A stretch of 64,000 bases of DNA from Buttiauxella gaviniae ATCC 51604 (GTDB taxonomy: Bacteria; Pseudomonadota; Gammaproteobacteria; Enterobacterales; Enterobacteriaceae). Of the stretch, positions 37,600-45,162 are shown piece by piece. Location of the stretch: NCBI RefSeq assembly GCF_001654835.1, contig NZ_LXEP01000044.1:159565-223564 (forward strand), read 5' to 3'. How positions within the stretch are numbered: position 1 is the stretch's first letter; each line of letters starts with the position of its first letter. Made by a program: the position numbers and the translations under genes. The notes under the pieces are model-generated. The model worked only from the letters and a program-made list of their open reading frames with translations. It was not told the origin of the DNA and did no database searches.

Positions 37600-37830
37600 A
37601 CCGAAGTAATATTGATGCAACATTCATCCTGCAAGTACTGGATGATACTTTCCAGTACATCATACTGAGCAACACACATCAGAGTCCGACTTTCCCTGTT
37701 TTGATGGAGTAGTCCTACAGAGACTAACGCTGATATATGATGGCTTAATGTAGATCCAGGTATATCTAACTGCTTTTGTAGTTCTCCCACTGGCAATCCA
37801 GATAGTTCATGTTGTACCAGCGGTAATAGT
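37600..37830 (-). pseudogene. ArsR-type regulator fragment, truncated at its 5' end
   Basis: The minus strand encodes LPLVQHELSGLPVGELQKQLDIPGSTLSHHISALVSVGLLHQNRES and continues to IIQYLQDECC, a typical ArsR winged helix. The frame has no start: similarity begins in mid-domain at the junction with the permease fragment (about 37825-37835). At the other end it reads on into the antisense of the adhesin gene, so its 3' junction is near 37600. Only the central part of the regulator is left. Confidence 0.7.
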
Positions 37831-37833
37831 GAA

Positions 37834-38256
37834 GTGACAGCAAAACCACGGCCGATAACATTAGCCTGGCAGGAAGCGTGGAAACAGTTCAGGGAGGTAT
37901 TTCCTTATCTGCTGGCCGGTGTACTGATTGGCTCCCTGATTTATGGTTTTGTGCCGACCGAATGGATCGCTAAACATGCCGGTGGTGATAATGTATTTGC
38001 TATCCCTTTGAGTGCTATTGTCGGTATTCCGCTCTATATCAGAGCAGAGGCGGTCATCCCACTGGCTTCAGCTTTAGTAGCCAAGGGGATGGGAACTGGC
38101 GCAGTTATGGCGCTGATTATCGGGAGTGCTGGAGCCAGCTTAACAGAGGTGATCTTGCTTAAATCCATGTTCAGGACACCGATGATTATTGCATTCCTTA
38201 CAGTGATTTTAGGCATGGCAGTGATGATGGGATACCTGACGCAGTTAATCTTCTAA
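37834..38256 (+). pseudogene. C-terminal half of a DUF318/ArsP-type permease
   Basis: The frame (PRPITLAWQEAWKQFREVFPYLLAGVLIG and, later, VFAIPLSAIVGIPLYIRAEAVIPLA) matches the second half of YraQ/ArsP-type permeases, which normally have about 330 residues and two bundles of helices. Only 140 residues remain, with no native start; the GTG at 37834 is the first possible codon. Together with the adjacent ArsR fragment pointing away, this is what a deletion across a divergent regulator-permease pair would leave. Such permeases export organoarsenicals in some bacteria. Confidence 0.72.
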
Positions 38257-38264
38257 CGTGAAAA

Positions 38265-38295
38265 CTCAAGGGAGTACGCTTAGTACTCCCTTGAG
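38265..38295. terminator. Terminator between permease fragment and arsC
   Basis: A perfect 13-base inverted repeat (CTCAAGGGAGTAC at 38265-38277 with its complement at 38283-38295) with a 5-base loop. On the minus strand it is followed by TTTT, so it ends the arsRBC operon. Confidence 0.85.
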
Positions 38296-38301
38296 ATGTA
38301 C

Positions 38302-38730
38302 TTATTTCTTGAACTGTTTACCCTGTGCATCAACAACGCATTCACCATCTTCTTTAGTGAATGCTCCACGTTGCTCATCAGTCAAAATATCCAGCACCAC
38401 CTCAGAAGGTCGGCATAAACGAGTACCCAACGGAGTCACAACAATTGGCCGGTTAATCAGAATAGGGTGCAGCAACATAAAATCGATTAACTGCTCGTCA
38501 GTAAAGCGGTCTTCCGCCAGCCCTAACGCTTCAAAAGGTTCGACATTCTTGCGTAACAGCGCTCGAACCGTGATCCCCATATCTGCAATCAGCTTTACAA
38601 GTTCCTCGCGGGTTGGCGGTGTTTCCAGATAAAGAATAATCGTGGGTTCAGTCCCACTGTTGCGGATCATCTCAAGGGTATTGCGTGACGTGCCGCAGGC
38701 CGGGTTGTGATAAATGGTAATGTTGCTCAT
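38302..38730 (-). CDS. arsC: Arsenate reductase (glutaredoxin-linked)
   Basis: This 142-residue enzyme has the catalytic cysteine in NPACGTSRN and the arginine triad region (LINRPIVVTPLGTRLCRP) of plasmid R773-type ArsC. It reduces arsenate to arsenite using glutathione and glutaredoxin so that ArsB can export it. It is the last gene of arsRBC, 12 bases after arsB. The codon composition resembles plasmid-type ars operons of enterobacteria. Confidence 0.95.
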   Translation of the reverse strand: MSNITIYHNPACGTSRNTLEMIRNSGTEPTIILYLETPPTREELVKLIADMGITVRALLRKNVEPFEALGLAEDRFTDEQLIDFMLLHPILINRPIVVTPLGTRLCRPSEVVLDILTDEQRGAFTKEDGECVVDAQGKQFKK

Positions 38731-38742
38731 ATCAGTATCTCA

Positions 38743-40044
38743 TTACAAAGTGAAAGACAGACGAAGCGCCAGTGCTGCCAGCGTGACAAACAGCACGGGG
38801 ATTGTCATGACAATCCCCACCCGGAAGTAATATCCCCAGGTGATTTTGATGTTTTTCTGCGACAGAACGTGCAGCCACAGTAACGTTGCCAGACTGCCGA
38901 TAGGGGTAATTTTTGGCCCCAGGTCGCTGCCGATGACGTTGGCGTAAATCATCGCTTCTTTGATAACACCGGTTGCTGTGCTGCCATCAATCGACAGCGC
39001 TCCAACCAGCACGGTCGGCATATTATTCATCACCGATGACAGGAAGGCCGTCAGGAAGCCCGTACCCAGCGTTGCCGCCCACAATCCCTGTTCTGCCAGC
39101 TGATTCAGGTAGGAAGAGAGATAGTGGGTCAGACCGGCATTACGTAAGCCGTAGACCACCAGGTACATCCCCAGCGAGAAGATAACGATTTGCCAGGGCG
39201 CACCACGCAGCACCTTACCGGTGTTAATGGCATGCCCTTTTTTCGCAACAGCAAACAGAAGCAATGCACCAGCGGCTGCGACCAGACTGACCGGTACGCC
39301 CAGCGGCTCCAGTCCGAAGAATCCCACCAGAAGCAACACCAGAACCAGCCAGCCAGTTTTAAAGGTATTCACATCGCGTATAGCGTCTTTCGGTTCTTTC
39401 AACAGAGCAACGTCGTAAACGGCTGGAATGTCCTTACGGAAAAACAAATGCAGCATCGCCAGCGTAGCCGCAATCGCGACCAGGTTAACCGGGACCATCA
39501 CAGCGGCATATTCGGAGAAACCAAGCTTAAAGAAATCCGCCGAGACGATATTCACCAGATTTGAGACAATCAGCGGCAGGCTTGCCGTGTCAGCGATAAA
39601 CCCAGCGGCCATGACAAACGCTAAGGTTGACCCCTTGCTGAATCCCAACGCCAGCAGCATCGCGATAACGATAGGCGTCAGGATCAGTGCGGCACCGTCG
39701 TTGGCGAACAGTGCGGCGACCATCGCGCCAAGCAGCACGATCCAGGTGAAGAGCAGTCGCCCCCGGCCATTCCCCCAACGGGCAACGTGCAGCGCGGCCC
39801 ATTCAAAGAAGCCGGATTCATCGAGCAGAAGACTGATGATAATCACGGCAATAAAGGTGGCGGTCGCATTCCACACTATCTGCCAGACCACCGGAATATC
39901 CCCCAGATGAACGACGCCAGTCAGCAATGCCAGACCTGCGCCCAATGAGGCACTCCAGCCAATCCCCAGCCCTCTGGGTTGCCAGATAACCAGGACGAGC
40001 GTGAATAAAAAGATAGTACCAGCCAGTAACATCAGAAACTCCAT
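38743..40044 (-). CDS. arsB: Arsenite efflux permease
   Basis: This 433-residue protein (E. coli ArsB is 429) has about twelve hydrophobic helices. Conserved stretches include [39 protein letters not shown] and [20 protein letters not shown]. It extrudes arsenite and antimonite from the cytosol using the proton gradient. It lies between arsR and arsC. A start at 40032 (MLLAGTIF), matching the E. coli N-terminus, is an alternative to 40044. Confidence 0.95.
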   Translation of the reverse strand: MEFLMLLAGTIFLFTLVLVIWQPRGLGIGWSASLGAGLALLTGVVHLGDIPVVWQIVWNATATFIAVIIISLLLDESGFFEWAALHVARWGNGRGRLLFTWIVLLGAMVAALFANDGAALILTPIVIAMLLALGFSKGSTLAFVMAAGFIADTASLPLIVSNLVNIVSADFFKLGFSEYAAVMVPVNLVAIAATLAMLHLFFRKDIPAVYDVALLKEPKDAIRDVNTFKTGWLVLVLLLVGFFGLEPLGVPVSLVAAAGALLLFAVAKKGHAINTGKVLRGAPWQIVIFSLGMYLVVYGLRNAGLTHYLSSYLNQLAEQGLWAATLGTGFLTAFLSSVMNNMPTVLVGALSIDGSTATGVIKEAMIYANVIGSDLGPKITPIGSLATLLWLHVLSQKNIKITWGYYFRVGIVMTIPVLFVTLAALALRLSFTL

Positions 40045-40077
40045 TCACATTTGTTTAGTCGAATATATACATCGTCA

Positions 40078-40398
40078 TCAGCAGGAGGCAGATGCCGCAC
40101 TACTAAGCTTGTTGCGTATGTTTTCTCGTTCACAGTTCCAGGCTGTATCAATAATACCCGCAGCCCATGCAGGCATGTGTGGCGACAGTCGGTAATGCAC
40201 CCATTTTCCTTCGCGGCGGTCGATGACCAGTTCTGCTTCGCGTAACAGCGCCATATGTCGTGAGATTTTTGGCTGAGATTCTGCGGTTGCCGCACAGATG
40301 TCACAGACGCACATCTCACCGGACTCCCTGAGTAGCATCATGATAGTCGAACGGGTTTCGTCGGCGAGCAGTTTAAAAAGCTGAACAGGCTGTAGCAT
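40078..40398 (-). CDS. arsR: Arsenical resistance operon repressor
   Basis: The ATG at 40398 (MLQPVQLFKLLADETR) gives 106 residues with an ArsR/SmtB winged helix. The arsenite-binding cysteines are in ESGEMCVCDICAATAESQPKISRHMALL: Cys-Val-Cys-x-x-Cys, as in the R773-type regulators. Arsenite binding releases it from DNA and induces arsRBC and, probably, arsH. It starts next to the shared operator palindrome. Confidence 0.94.
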   Translation of the reverse strand: MLQPVQLFKLLADETRSTIMMLLRESGEMCVCDICAATAESQPKISRHMALLREAELVIDRREGKWVHYRLSPHMPAWAAGIIDTAWNCERENIRNKLSSAASASC

Positions 40399-40424
40399 GC
40401 TTAACCTCGTCAAAAAATAACAAT

Positions 40425-40444
40425 ACATATGATATTTCATATGT
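40425..40444. promoter_or_regulatory. ArsR-type operator palindrome between arsR and arsH
   Basis: ACATATGA (40425-40432) and TCATATGT (40437-40444) form a perfect inverted repeat with a 4-base spacer, centred in the 85-base divergent region. Confidence 0.7.
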
Positions 40445-40483
40445 GATAACTTTTAAAGTATAGCTTATGACATGGAGATTTTT

Positions 40484-41188
40484 ATGGTCGACTTACCAGC
40501 AATCGAACCGGCTTATTTTGATGATGCGCTTGCCAGCAAACTTACGGGCAACAACGAAACAATGCCGCGAATTCTCATCCTGTACGGTTCAGTACGAGAG
40601 CGGTCCTACAGTCGTTTTGCAGCGGAAGAGGCCGGGCGGTTGCTGGCAAAGATGGGCGCTGAGGTGAAAATCTTTAACCCATCCGGTCTACCGTTACCAG
40701 ATGATGCGCCCGAAAGTCACCCCAAGGTGCTTGAACTCCGCGAGCTGGTCAGGTGGTGTGACGGAATGGTCTGGAGTTCTCCGGAAAGACATGGCGCCAT
40801 GAGCTCGGTGATGAAGGCCCAGATTGACTGGATACCTCTGAGTGAAGGTGCTGTTCGTCCGTCCCAGGGCAAAACGCTGGCGGTCATGCAGGTTTGTGGT
40901 GGTTCACAGTCGTTTAACACGGTGAACCAGATGCGGATACTTGGCCGCTGGATGCGGATGTTCACCATCCCCAATCAGTCGTCAGTGCCAAAGGCATGGC
41001 AGGAATTCGATGATGAAGGGCGCATGAAACCTTCAGTCTGGTACGACAGGATTGTCGACGTTACCGAAGAGTTGTTCAAAATTACGTTAATCCTCAAGGG
41101 ACACACAGGCTATTTGGCTGACCGCTACAGCGAAAGGAAAGAGAGTCATCAGGAGCTCTCGGCACGGGTCAATCAGGCCAAAATCTGA
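40484..41188 (+). CDS. arsH: Arsenical resistance flavoprotein ArsH
   Basis: From the ATG at 40484 (GGAG 6 bases upstream), this 234-residue NADPH-dependent FMN protein has the flavodoxin-like loop [20 protein letters not shown] and [20 protein letters not shown]. ArsH oxidises trivalent organoarsenicals and, in some species, acts as a quinone reductase. It is divergent from arsRBC and shares its operator region. The whole four-gene cluster looks intact. Confidence 0.94.
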   Translation: MVDLPAIEPAYFDDALASKLTGNNETMPRILILYGSVRERSYSRFAAEEAGRLLAKMGAEVKIFNPSGLPLPDDAPESHPKVLELRELVRWCDGMVWSSPERHGAMSSVMKAQIDWIPLSEGAVRPSQGKTLAVMQVCGGSQSFNTVNQMRILGRWMRMFTIPNQSSVPKAWQEFDDEGRMKPSVWYDRIVDVTEELFKITLILKGHTGYLADRYSERKESHQELSARVNQAKI

Positions 41189-41248
41189 CAGCCAGGCATG
41201 CCCGGATGGATTACCGGGCTTTAAATCGGTTTCTTTCCAAATATCTCT

Positions 41249-42274
41249 TCAGAGCGTGACTGAAGTTTCACCAGGGCACATTGAACATATCGTCCTGATC
41301 AAGGGAGCGCTGGGATTTCTTCGTCGTGGGGGCTTTACGCCTGCGTGAAGGACCGTCGCCGGATGGAACGGACTGCGACCGGTTATTATCCCGCTCGGCC
41401 TGGACCAACTGCGCCATTTCTGGGGCCCGCCCCAGACGTTTGTTGTCAACAATGGCCCCCTGGTCGATTTCAGAAAGCTTGTCATAGGTGGAGTAGGGTT
41501 GTAATCGTTCATGAATTCTTCGGCAAATACGTTCGCAGCTTCCATGGAACTGATACCCTGGAGCCTGAGCTCCTTGACCAGGCGGTCCTGAAGCGTCAGG
41601 TGCGCCCATTTTTTATTGTTGATTCTGAATACGCTGGCTTTATCGCTGTACAAAGCCATCGGTTTACCATGCTTTTCGAGGTAGCTCCGTGTGTCCACGA
41701 AATAGGTGAATGTAGACTCAGATTTTACAAAGCGCAGCTGCATAAGGCAGCTTGTCGCATCGTCAACGTAAACTAGTAAAGTGCATGGCTTGGCACGGGA
41801 TTCGAACCAGTGATGATTACAGCCGTCTATCTGGACCAGTTCACCTGTACATGCCCAGCGATATCTTGGTTGCTGAATGCGGGGCGCGCGCTTACTACGT
41901 GGGACCCAAATACCAGCTTTAATCATGAGCCGGCGAACTGTTTCTTTTCCTAAGATAAGCCCATGGGTTTCTTCAAGTTTTTCTCTGGCCAGAGTTGGAC
42001 CAAAATCGACATAATTTTCACGGATAATATGCAGGACGCGTTCGGTGAGCGTTTCAGGTAATCTGCGATTGCCAGGGCGTCCGCGGCTACGGTTCGTCAC
42101 GCCAAGCGGACCTGACTGGCGGTAACGGCTAATCAGTCTGCTGCAATGTCGGGGAGTAATACCAAGCATTTCAGCAGCCTGGCCGGGACGGAGATTGCGA
42201 TCGATGACATCCTGAAGAATCTTGGTACGGTTGATTTCTTTCAAGGTGAACATTCCGGGTTGAGCTGTAGTCAC
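41249..42274 (-). pseudogene. ISNCY-type transposase with two internal deletions
   Basis: The protein begins as an ISNCY transposase (LKEINRTKILQDVIDRNLRPGQ, QIDGCNHHWFESR, YSDKASVFRINN). It then skips about 35-40 residues between RINN and KKWAHLTLQDRLVKELRL, and a second deletion after FMNDYNPT causes a frameshift. The native C-terminus (YSTYDKLSEIDQGAIVDNKR, DGPSRRRK, SQRSLDQDD) continues in another frame down to about 41268. The missing middle holds part of the DDE catalytic region, so it is inactive. The element lies between arsH and dif. Confidence 0.82.
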
Positions 42275-42391
42275 TGGAGAATCCTCGCGGTACTAACGGG
42301 AGTCGTCCAGGCGCGAGGCTCAGAGAGAACTATAGAACAGACATTCCTAATGAGCCACGATTAGACATTAGCATTGAGCCTCCAGAACCTT

Positions 42392-42419
42392 GGTGCGCAT
42401 AATGTATATTATGTTAAAT
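42392..42419 (+). other. dif: dif site (XerCD chromosome dimer resolution)
   Basis: The 28 bases are identical to E. coli dif as I know it: XerC arm GGTGCGCATAA (42392-42402), centre TGTATA (42403-42408) and XerD arm TTATGTTAAAT (42409-42419). The site marks the terminus of replication and is where FtsK activates XerCD. Its neighbourhood has the marC, sotB, glsB and uxaB genes found near dif in E. coli. Confidence 0.95.
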
Positions 42420-42612
42420 AGCCCAGAAAACGAAGTAAACCGTATGTTATCTACGTAAAATCAGGAAACCCCATGTTCCCCAGTGATTTCAAGCTTAAGT
42501 GAAGTCATGGTAAAAAGCAACTACATCCATTTGAGCTACATCACACCCCCCCTCCTTTCATTGCCCTATTAATTGACGCATTAAATGATGTTCATTAATT
42601 GATCTGTTTCGA
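42420..42612. other. Non-coding segment between dif and the lysis genes
   Basis: This 193-base segment has no credible gene. It is AT-rich with a CCCCCC run at 42546 and repeated TTCATTAATTGA/ATTAATTGACG words at 42568-42602. If the prophage is inserted at dif, this is its left end. No second dif-like core is visible in it. Confidence 0.6.
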
Positions 42613-43146
42613 TCACTCAACAACCCGCGTCACTGCGCTGTAGGTGCTGTTGCAGATGGCTCCGGCGCCTGCAGCTTCATCAGCGTATCGCGCCAGCGCT
42701 CCCGAACGCTTATCAGATTCCGTGAGCATGTCGGCAAGCACTCCGATGGTTTCGGCGGCTGAATACCTGACTGCGGCATTTGTGGAAAGCTTGCTGGTTT
42801 CACTGGCTGCGAACTGATGCCGGATACTGGCAAGCGTTCCGCGCAACTGGTCAGCAACAGCATCAGCGGCAGCAACATCAGCCAGGGCTTTTTGTTTTTC
42901 GATTTCTGCATTCTTTACAATTTCCTCTTTTTCTTTTTGGCGGCGATTCTCTTCTTCGCGTTCGGCAAGCTGACGACCTGCAAGCTCAAGCAAATCTTTA
43001 CCGTCCCGTTTGGCCCATTTAATTTCCCACGTCTGATTATTATCGGACTGACCTGATAGGTATCCATGGTGATGAATTGCAAAACCAAGACCACCCAATG
43101 ACGAGACAACAAAACAACCAATCACAACGGCGTAGCGTGTTTTCAT
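42613..43146 (-). CDS. Rz-like i-spanin
   Basis: This 177-residue protein starts at the ATG at 43146 (MKTRYAVVIGCFVVSSLGGLG), overlapping the lysozyme stop as TAATG. It has one N-terminal membrane segment and a long charged helical region (LAEREEENRRQKEKEEIVKNAE) suited to a periplasmic coiled coil. With the nested lipoprotein Rz1 it should fuse inner and outer membranes at the last step of lysis. It resembles DUF2514-type Rz proteins. Confidence 0.85.
   Translation of the reverse strand: MKTRYAVVIGCFVVSSLGGLGFAIHHHGYLSGQSDNNQTWEIKWAKRDGKDLLELAGRQLAEREEENRRQKEKEEIVKNAEIEKQKALADVAAADAVADQLRGTLASIRHQFAASETSKLSTNAAVRYSAAETIGVLADMLTESDKRSGALARYADEAAGAGAICNSTYSAVTRVVE
42630..42911 (-). CDS. Rz1-like o-spanin lipoprotein, nested in the Rz gene
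   Basis: This 93-residue frame lies entirely inside the Rz gene in a different frame, the classic Rz/Rz1 architecture. It has a basic start (QKSKNKK), a hydrophobic stretch WLMLLPLMLLLTSC with a lipobox ending at Cys23, and a Pro/Gln-rich mature part (PVSGISSQPVKPASFPQMPQ). It is predicted to be an outer-membrane lipoprotein that binds Rz across the periplasm. Confidence 0.85.
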   Translation of the reverse strand: MQKSKNKKPWLMLLPLMLLLTSCAERLPVSGISSQPVKPASFPQMPQSGIQPPKPSECLPTCSRNLISVRERWRDTLMKLQAPEPSATAPTAQ

Positions 43147-43670
43147 TAATCTAATCCCCAGCATGTTAATTCTGACTCCTGGTCTCGGCGCTCAACCTGA
43201 CCACGACAGTTATTCGATTTAATGCGGCAATCTTTCCCTCCGTCCCATATCCAACGCTTTATCTCTTCACAAGCACCGCGCCGATCTCCAGCATTTAGCT
43301 TGCGTAAAAAACCAGACGGCAAGCATTTTCCAGAACCAAGATTCCACGGACAAAATGAAGCTATTCCAACTTTCTGAGGTTCGGTTAATGGTATATGGAT
43401 ATTTTTATCAACCCACGCTAACGCCTTTGCTTGCTCCTTCTTGTCTATTTTTTCGCATTGGGCTTGTGTTAATTTCATGCCCTGAATTACTGGTTTACCT
43501 TCAACATAAGTAACGCCACCGCAAATAGTCCATTTCCCCCCGGCATCTTGATATGCAGTGTTACTGGCTCCTTCTTTTTCGTGCTGGAATTGCGCCATTA
43601 ATACCGGAGCGCTCGCCCCGACTGAAATTAGTGAGAGCATGACTACACTCAGCCTGTTCTTATTCCCCAT
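43146..43670 (-). CDS. Phage lysozyme (SAR-type endolysin)
   Basis: The start at 43670 (MGNKNRLSVVMLSLISVGAS) gives 174 residues. The catalytic residues Glu33, Asp42 and Thr48 show the T4-like spacing (E-x8-D-x5-T) in EKEGASNTAYQDAGGKWT. The weakly hydrophobic N-terminus, rich in Ser, Gly and Ala, is of the signal-arrest-release type, so the enzyme is held in the membrane until the holin depolarises it. It degrades peptidoglycan. It overlaps the holin stop by about 11 bases and is coupled to Rz. Confidence 0.9.
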   Translation of the reverse strand: MGNKNRLSVVMLSLISVGASAPVLMAQFQHEKEGASNTAYQDAGGKWTICGGVTYVEGKPVIQGMKLTQAQCEKIDKKEQAKALAWVDKNIHIPLTEPQKVGIASFCPWNLGSGKCLPSGFLRKLNAGDRRGACEEIKRWIWDGGKDCRIKSNNCRGQVERRDQESELTCWGLD

Positions 43671-43848
43671 GTATACGCGCCCCAATATCTCGCATATATT
43701 TCTTACGCTGGTAATACCAATTAACTCCACAGCTAACTATGGTGCAGATAATACCAACCAGAATAGCGAATTCGTTCAAAGATAGTGCTGCCATAGTTGC
43801 CGTTGCTAACCCCGCGCGATAAGTAACCCATTCCCATAATCGCTCCAC
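43660..43848 (-). CDS. Phage holin
   Basis: This 62-residue protein has two hydrophobic helices (YRAGLATATMAALSLNEF and AILVGIICTIVSCGVNWYY) and a basic C-terminal tail (QRKKYMRDIGARIHGE), the usual class II holin design. It should time lysis by permeabilising the inner membrane. It starts one base after the upstream 112-residue gene and precedes the SAR lysozyme gene, as expected in a holin-endolysin-spanin cassette. Confidence 0.85.
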   Translation of the reverse strand: MERLWEWVTYRAGLATATMAALSLNEFAILVGIICTIVSCGVNWYYQRKKYMRDIGARIHGE

Positions 43849-44187
43849 TTAATCACCCTCCACTTCATCGCAAAGAAACAGGCCAAACGACCCAGAAAAA
43901 GCATTCACATCGCCAAATGCATCATTTGGACGCAAGCGTGCAACGCCAATAGCACCTGCACCCGCATAGCCTGGCAACTTGCCTAAAAGCCGATGCCAAA
44001 CCCCCGGACGCAAGCAAATTTGTGACAGTGTAACTGCGCGGTCTGCATCAGAAATCTGGAGCCACCACAGCTTGGTTGTAGTGGCAAAGAACAGTCTGAC
44101 ATTAAGAATCAGGCCATTTAATGAGGTGGTAAATTCCTGGTCAGGAATGGAAGGGATAACGCTTACTTCGTAATATTTCACCTCCAC
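43849..44187 (-). CDS. Small baseplate (plug-like) protein
   Basis: This 112-residue protein (MEVKYYEVSVIPSIPDQEF, later YAGAGAIGVARLRPNDAFGD) resembles the small 'baseplate plug' proteins encoded beside the Dit-like gene in myoviruses with a DUF3383 sheath. The assignment rests on position and on the ending GLFLCDEVEGD. It follows the baseplate gene with no gap, then comes the holin gene instead of further baseplate genes. Confidence 0.55.
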   Translation of the reverse strand: MEVKYYEVSVIPSIPDQEFTTSLNGLILNVRLFFATTTKLWWLQISDADRAVTLSQICLRPGVWHRLLGKLPGYAGAGAIGVARLRPNDAFGDVNAFSGSFGLFLCDEVEGD

Positions 44188-44802
44188 TTAAGAACCTCCC
44201 ATCAAGCGGCGAATCTTCTCAAGGGCGAAAGTTTTTTGAGGTTCTTTCTTTGGATCTACTACCGTTGCGCTTTTCTTCCCAGCCGCAACTGTCCCCTTCC
44301 CTGCCGTGCTGGAAGTTTTTGCTTGCGCTGATTGGGTGCGTGAACGCTGAAAAGTGACCGTATCAACTTTCTGAACGGTCATCTTGATGGTGAGATAATT
44401 TTTCTTTGGCTCGGCTTCAACATTCAGCGACTGAATGACACTTTGCGGCATTGCCATGAATGATGTGTAGACCGAGACAAACTCTTTCATATCGAACGCA
44501 GCAATAATTTGCTGTGCCTGATTCATCGCGAAAATCATGTTTTGCGTGGTATGCAGAAAACCATACATGTACGGCATATCTGCACCAGTGATGATTCCCT
44601 CAAACGATACCACTTTCGGATCGTCTACTGTCCCGTCAGAAATTTTATAGCCGGTTTCGATTTTCCCCTGGGTAATTGTTCGTTTTGCTTCAAAGCTTTC
44701 TCTGGTTTTGAGCCTAAGTGACACCGTCACCCCTGATTCAAAGACCATCACAGCCCGGTTATCTCGTGGCGCTGTTATCGCTCCACCCATGCCACCAGCC
44801 AT
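44188..44802 (-). CDS. Baseplate/tail-hub protein downstream of tape measure
   Basis: The ATG at 44802 (MAGGMGGAITAPRDN) is preferred because a terminator hairpin lies in the frame extension to 44847. The 204-residue product has GKIETGYKISDGTVDDPKVVSFEGII, a beta-rich part like distal-tail or baseplate proteins, then a low-complexity Ala/Lys/Thr-rich tail. It is the first tail gene after the tape measure and the DUF4282 gene. The role is by position. Confidence 0.6.
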   Translation of the reverse strand: MAGGMGGAITAPRDNRAVMVFESGVTVSLRLKTRESFEAKRTITQGKIETGYKISDGTVDDPKVVSFEGIITGADMPYMYGFLHTTQNMIFAMNQAQQIIAAFDMKEFVSVYTSFMAMPQSVIQSLNVEAEPKKNYLTIKMTVQKVDTVTFQRSRTQSAQAKTSSTAGKGTVAAGKKSATVVDPKKEPQKTFALEKIRRLMGGS

Positions 44803-44812
44803 AAAAAACCCC

Positions 44813-44842
44813 AAAAAAAATCCCCTTCGATGAGGGGATTTT
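44813..44842 (-). terminator. Terminator downstream of the DUF4282 gene
   Basis: On the minus strand AATCCCC pairs with GGGGATT (44839-44819), ending in eight T residues. It lies inside the tail operon, directly upstream of the baseplate gene. Confidence 0.85.
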
Positions 44843-44884
44843 GTCACGCTGGGCGCTTCGGTTACATGGTGTTACCGCTGGCTG

Positions 44885-45151
44885 TTATTCGCCTTTTTTT
44901 GCCTCAGTCGCCTCGCATATTCGACGCAGATATTCGTTGTTTTTAAAGGATACCATTATCAATTCAAACATTACGCGCATACCTACGAGGGAAACAGCAA
45001 ACCCAAGACTTGCACCCTCACTATCATGCAGCCAACTAAATATTGCACCGATTATAAGTAATGCAGTAAACACCCAATAAACCACTGTAATAATTTTTGG
45101 TGTAATTAGAGTGCTGAAAGTTGCGAAATCTTTAAATTCATTTTTTGGCAT
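44885..45151 (-). CDS. DUF4282 membrane protein, probable moron
   Basis: This 88-residue protein has two membrane helices: IITVVYWVFTALLIIGAIFSW and GFAVSLVGMRVMFELIMVSF. The pattern is that of DUF4282 proteins, whose function is unknown. It is placed between the tape measure and baseplate genes and followed by its own terminator, unlike the packed structural genes around it. This placement suggests an accessory gene, possibly acting on the host membrane. It is AT-rich compared with the baseplate gene. Confidence 0.75.
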   Translation of the reverse strand: MPKNEFKDFATFSTLITPKIITVVYWVFTALLIIGAIFSWLHDSEGASLGFAVSLVGMRVMFELIMVSFKNNEYLRRICEATEAKKGE

Positions 45152-45162
45152 TGTTTTATCCC

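Noticed and set aside
40484..42274. The ars cluster as a complete transposon with the ISNCY element
   Set aside because: No matching element or terminal repeat is seen on the arsC side, so transposon boundaries cannot be supported.
42420..42612. A second dif-like or classical att core at the left phage end
   Set aside because: I scanned for a repeat of the XerC or XerD arm and for direct repeats and found none in this segment. The other junction must lie outside the window.
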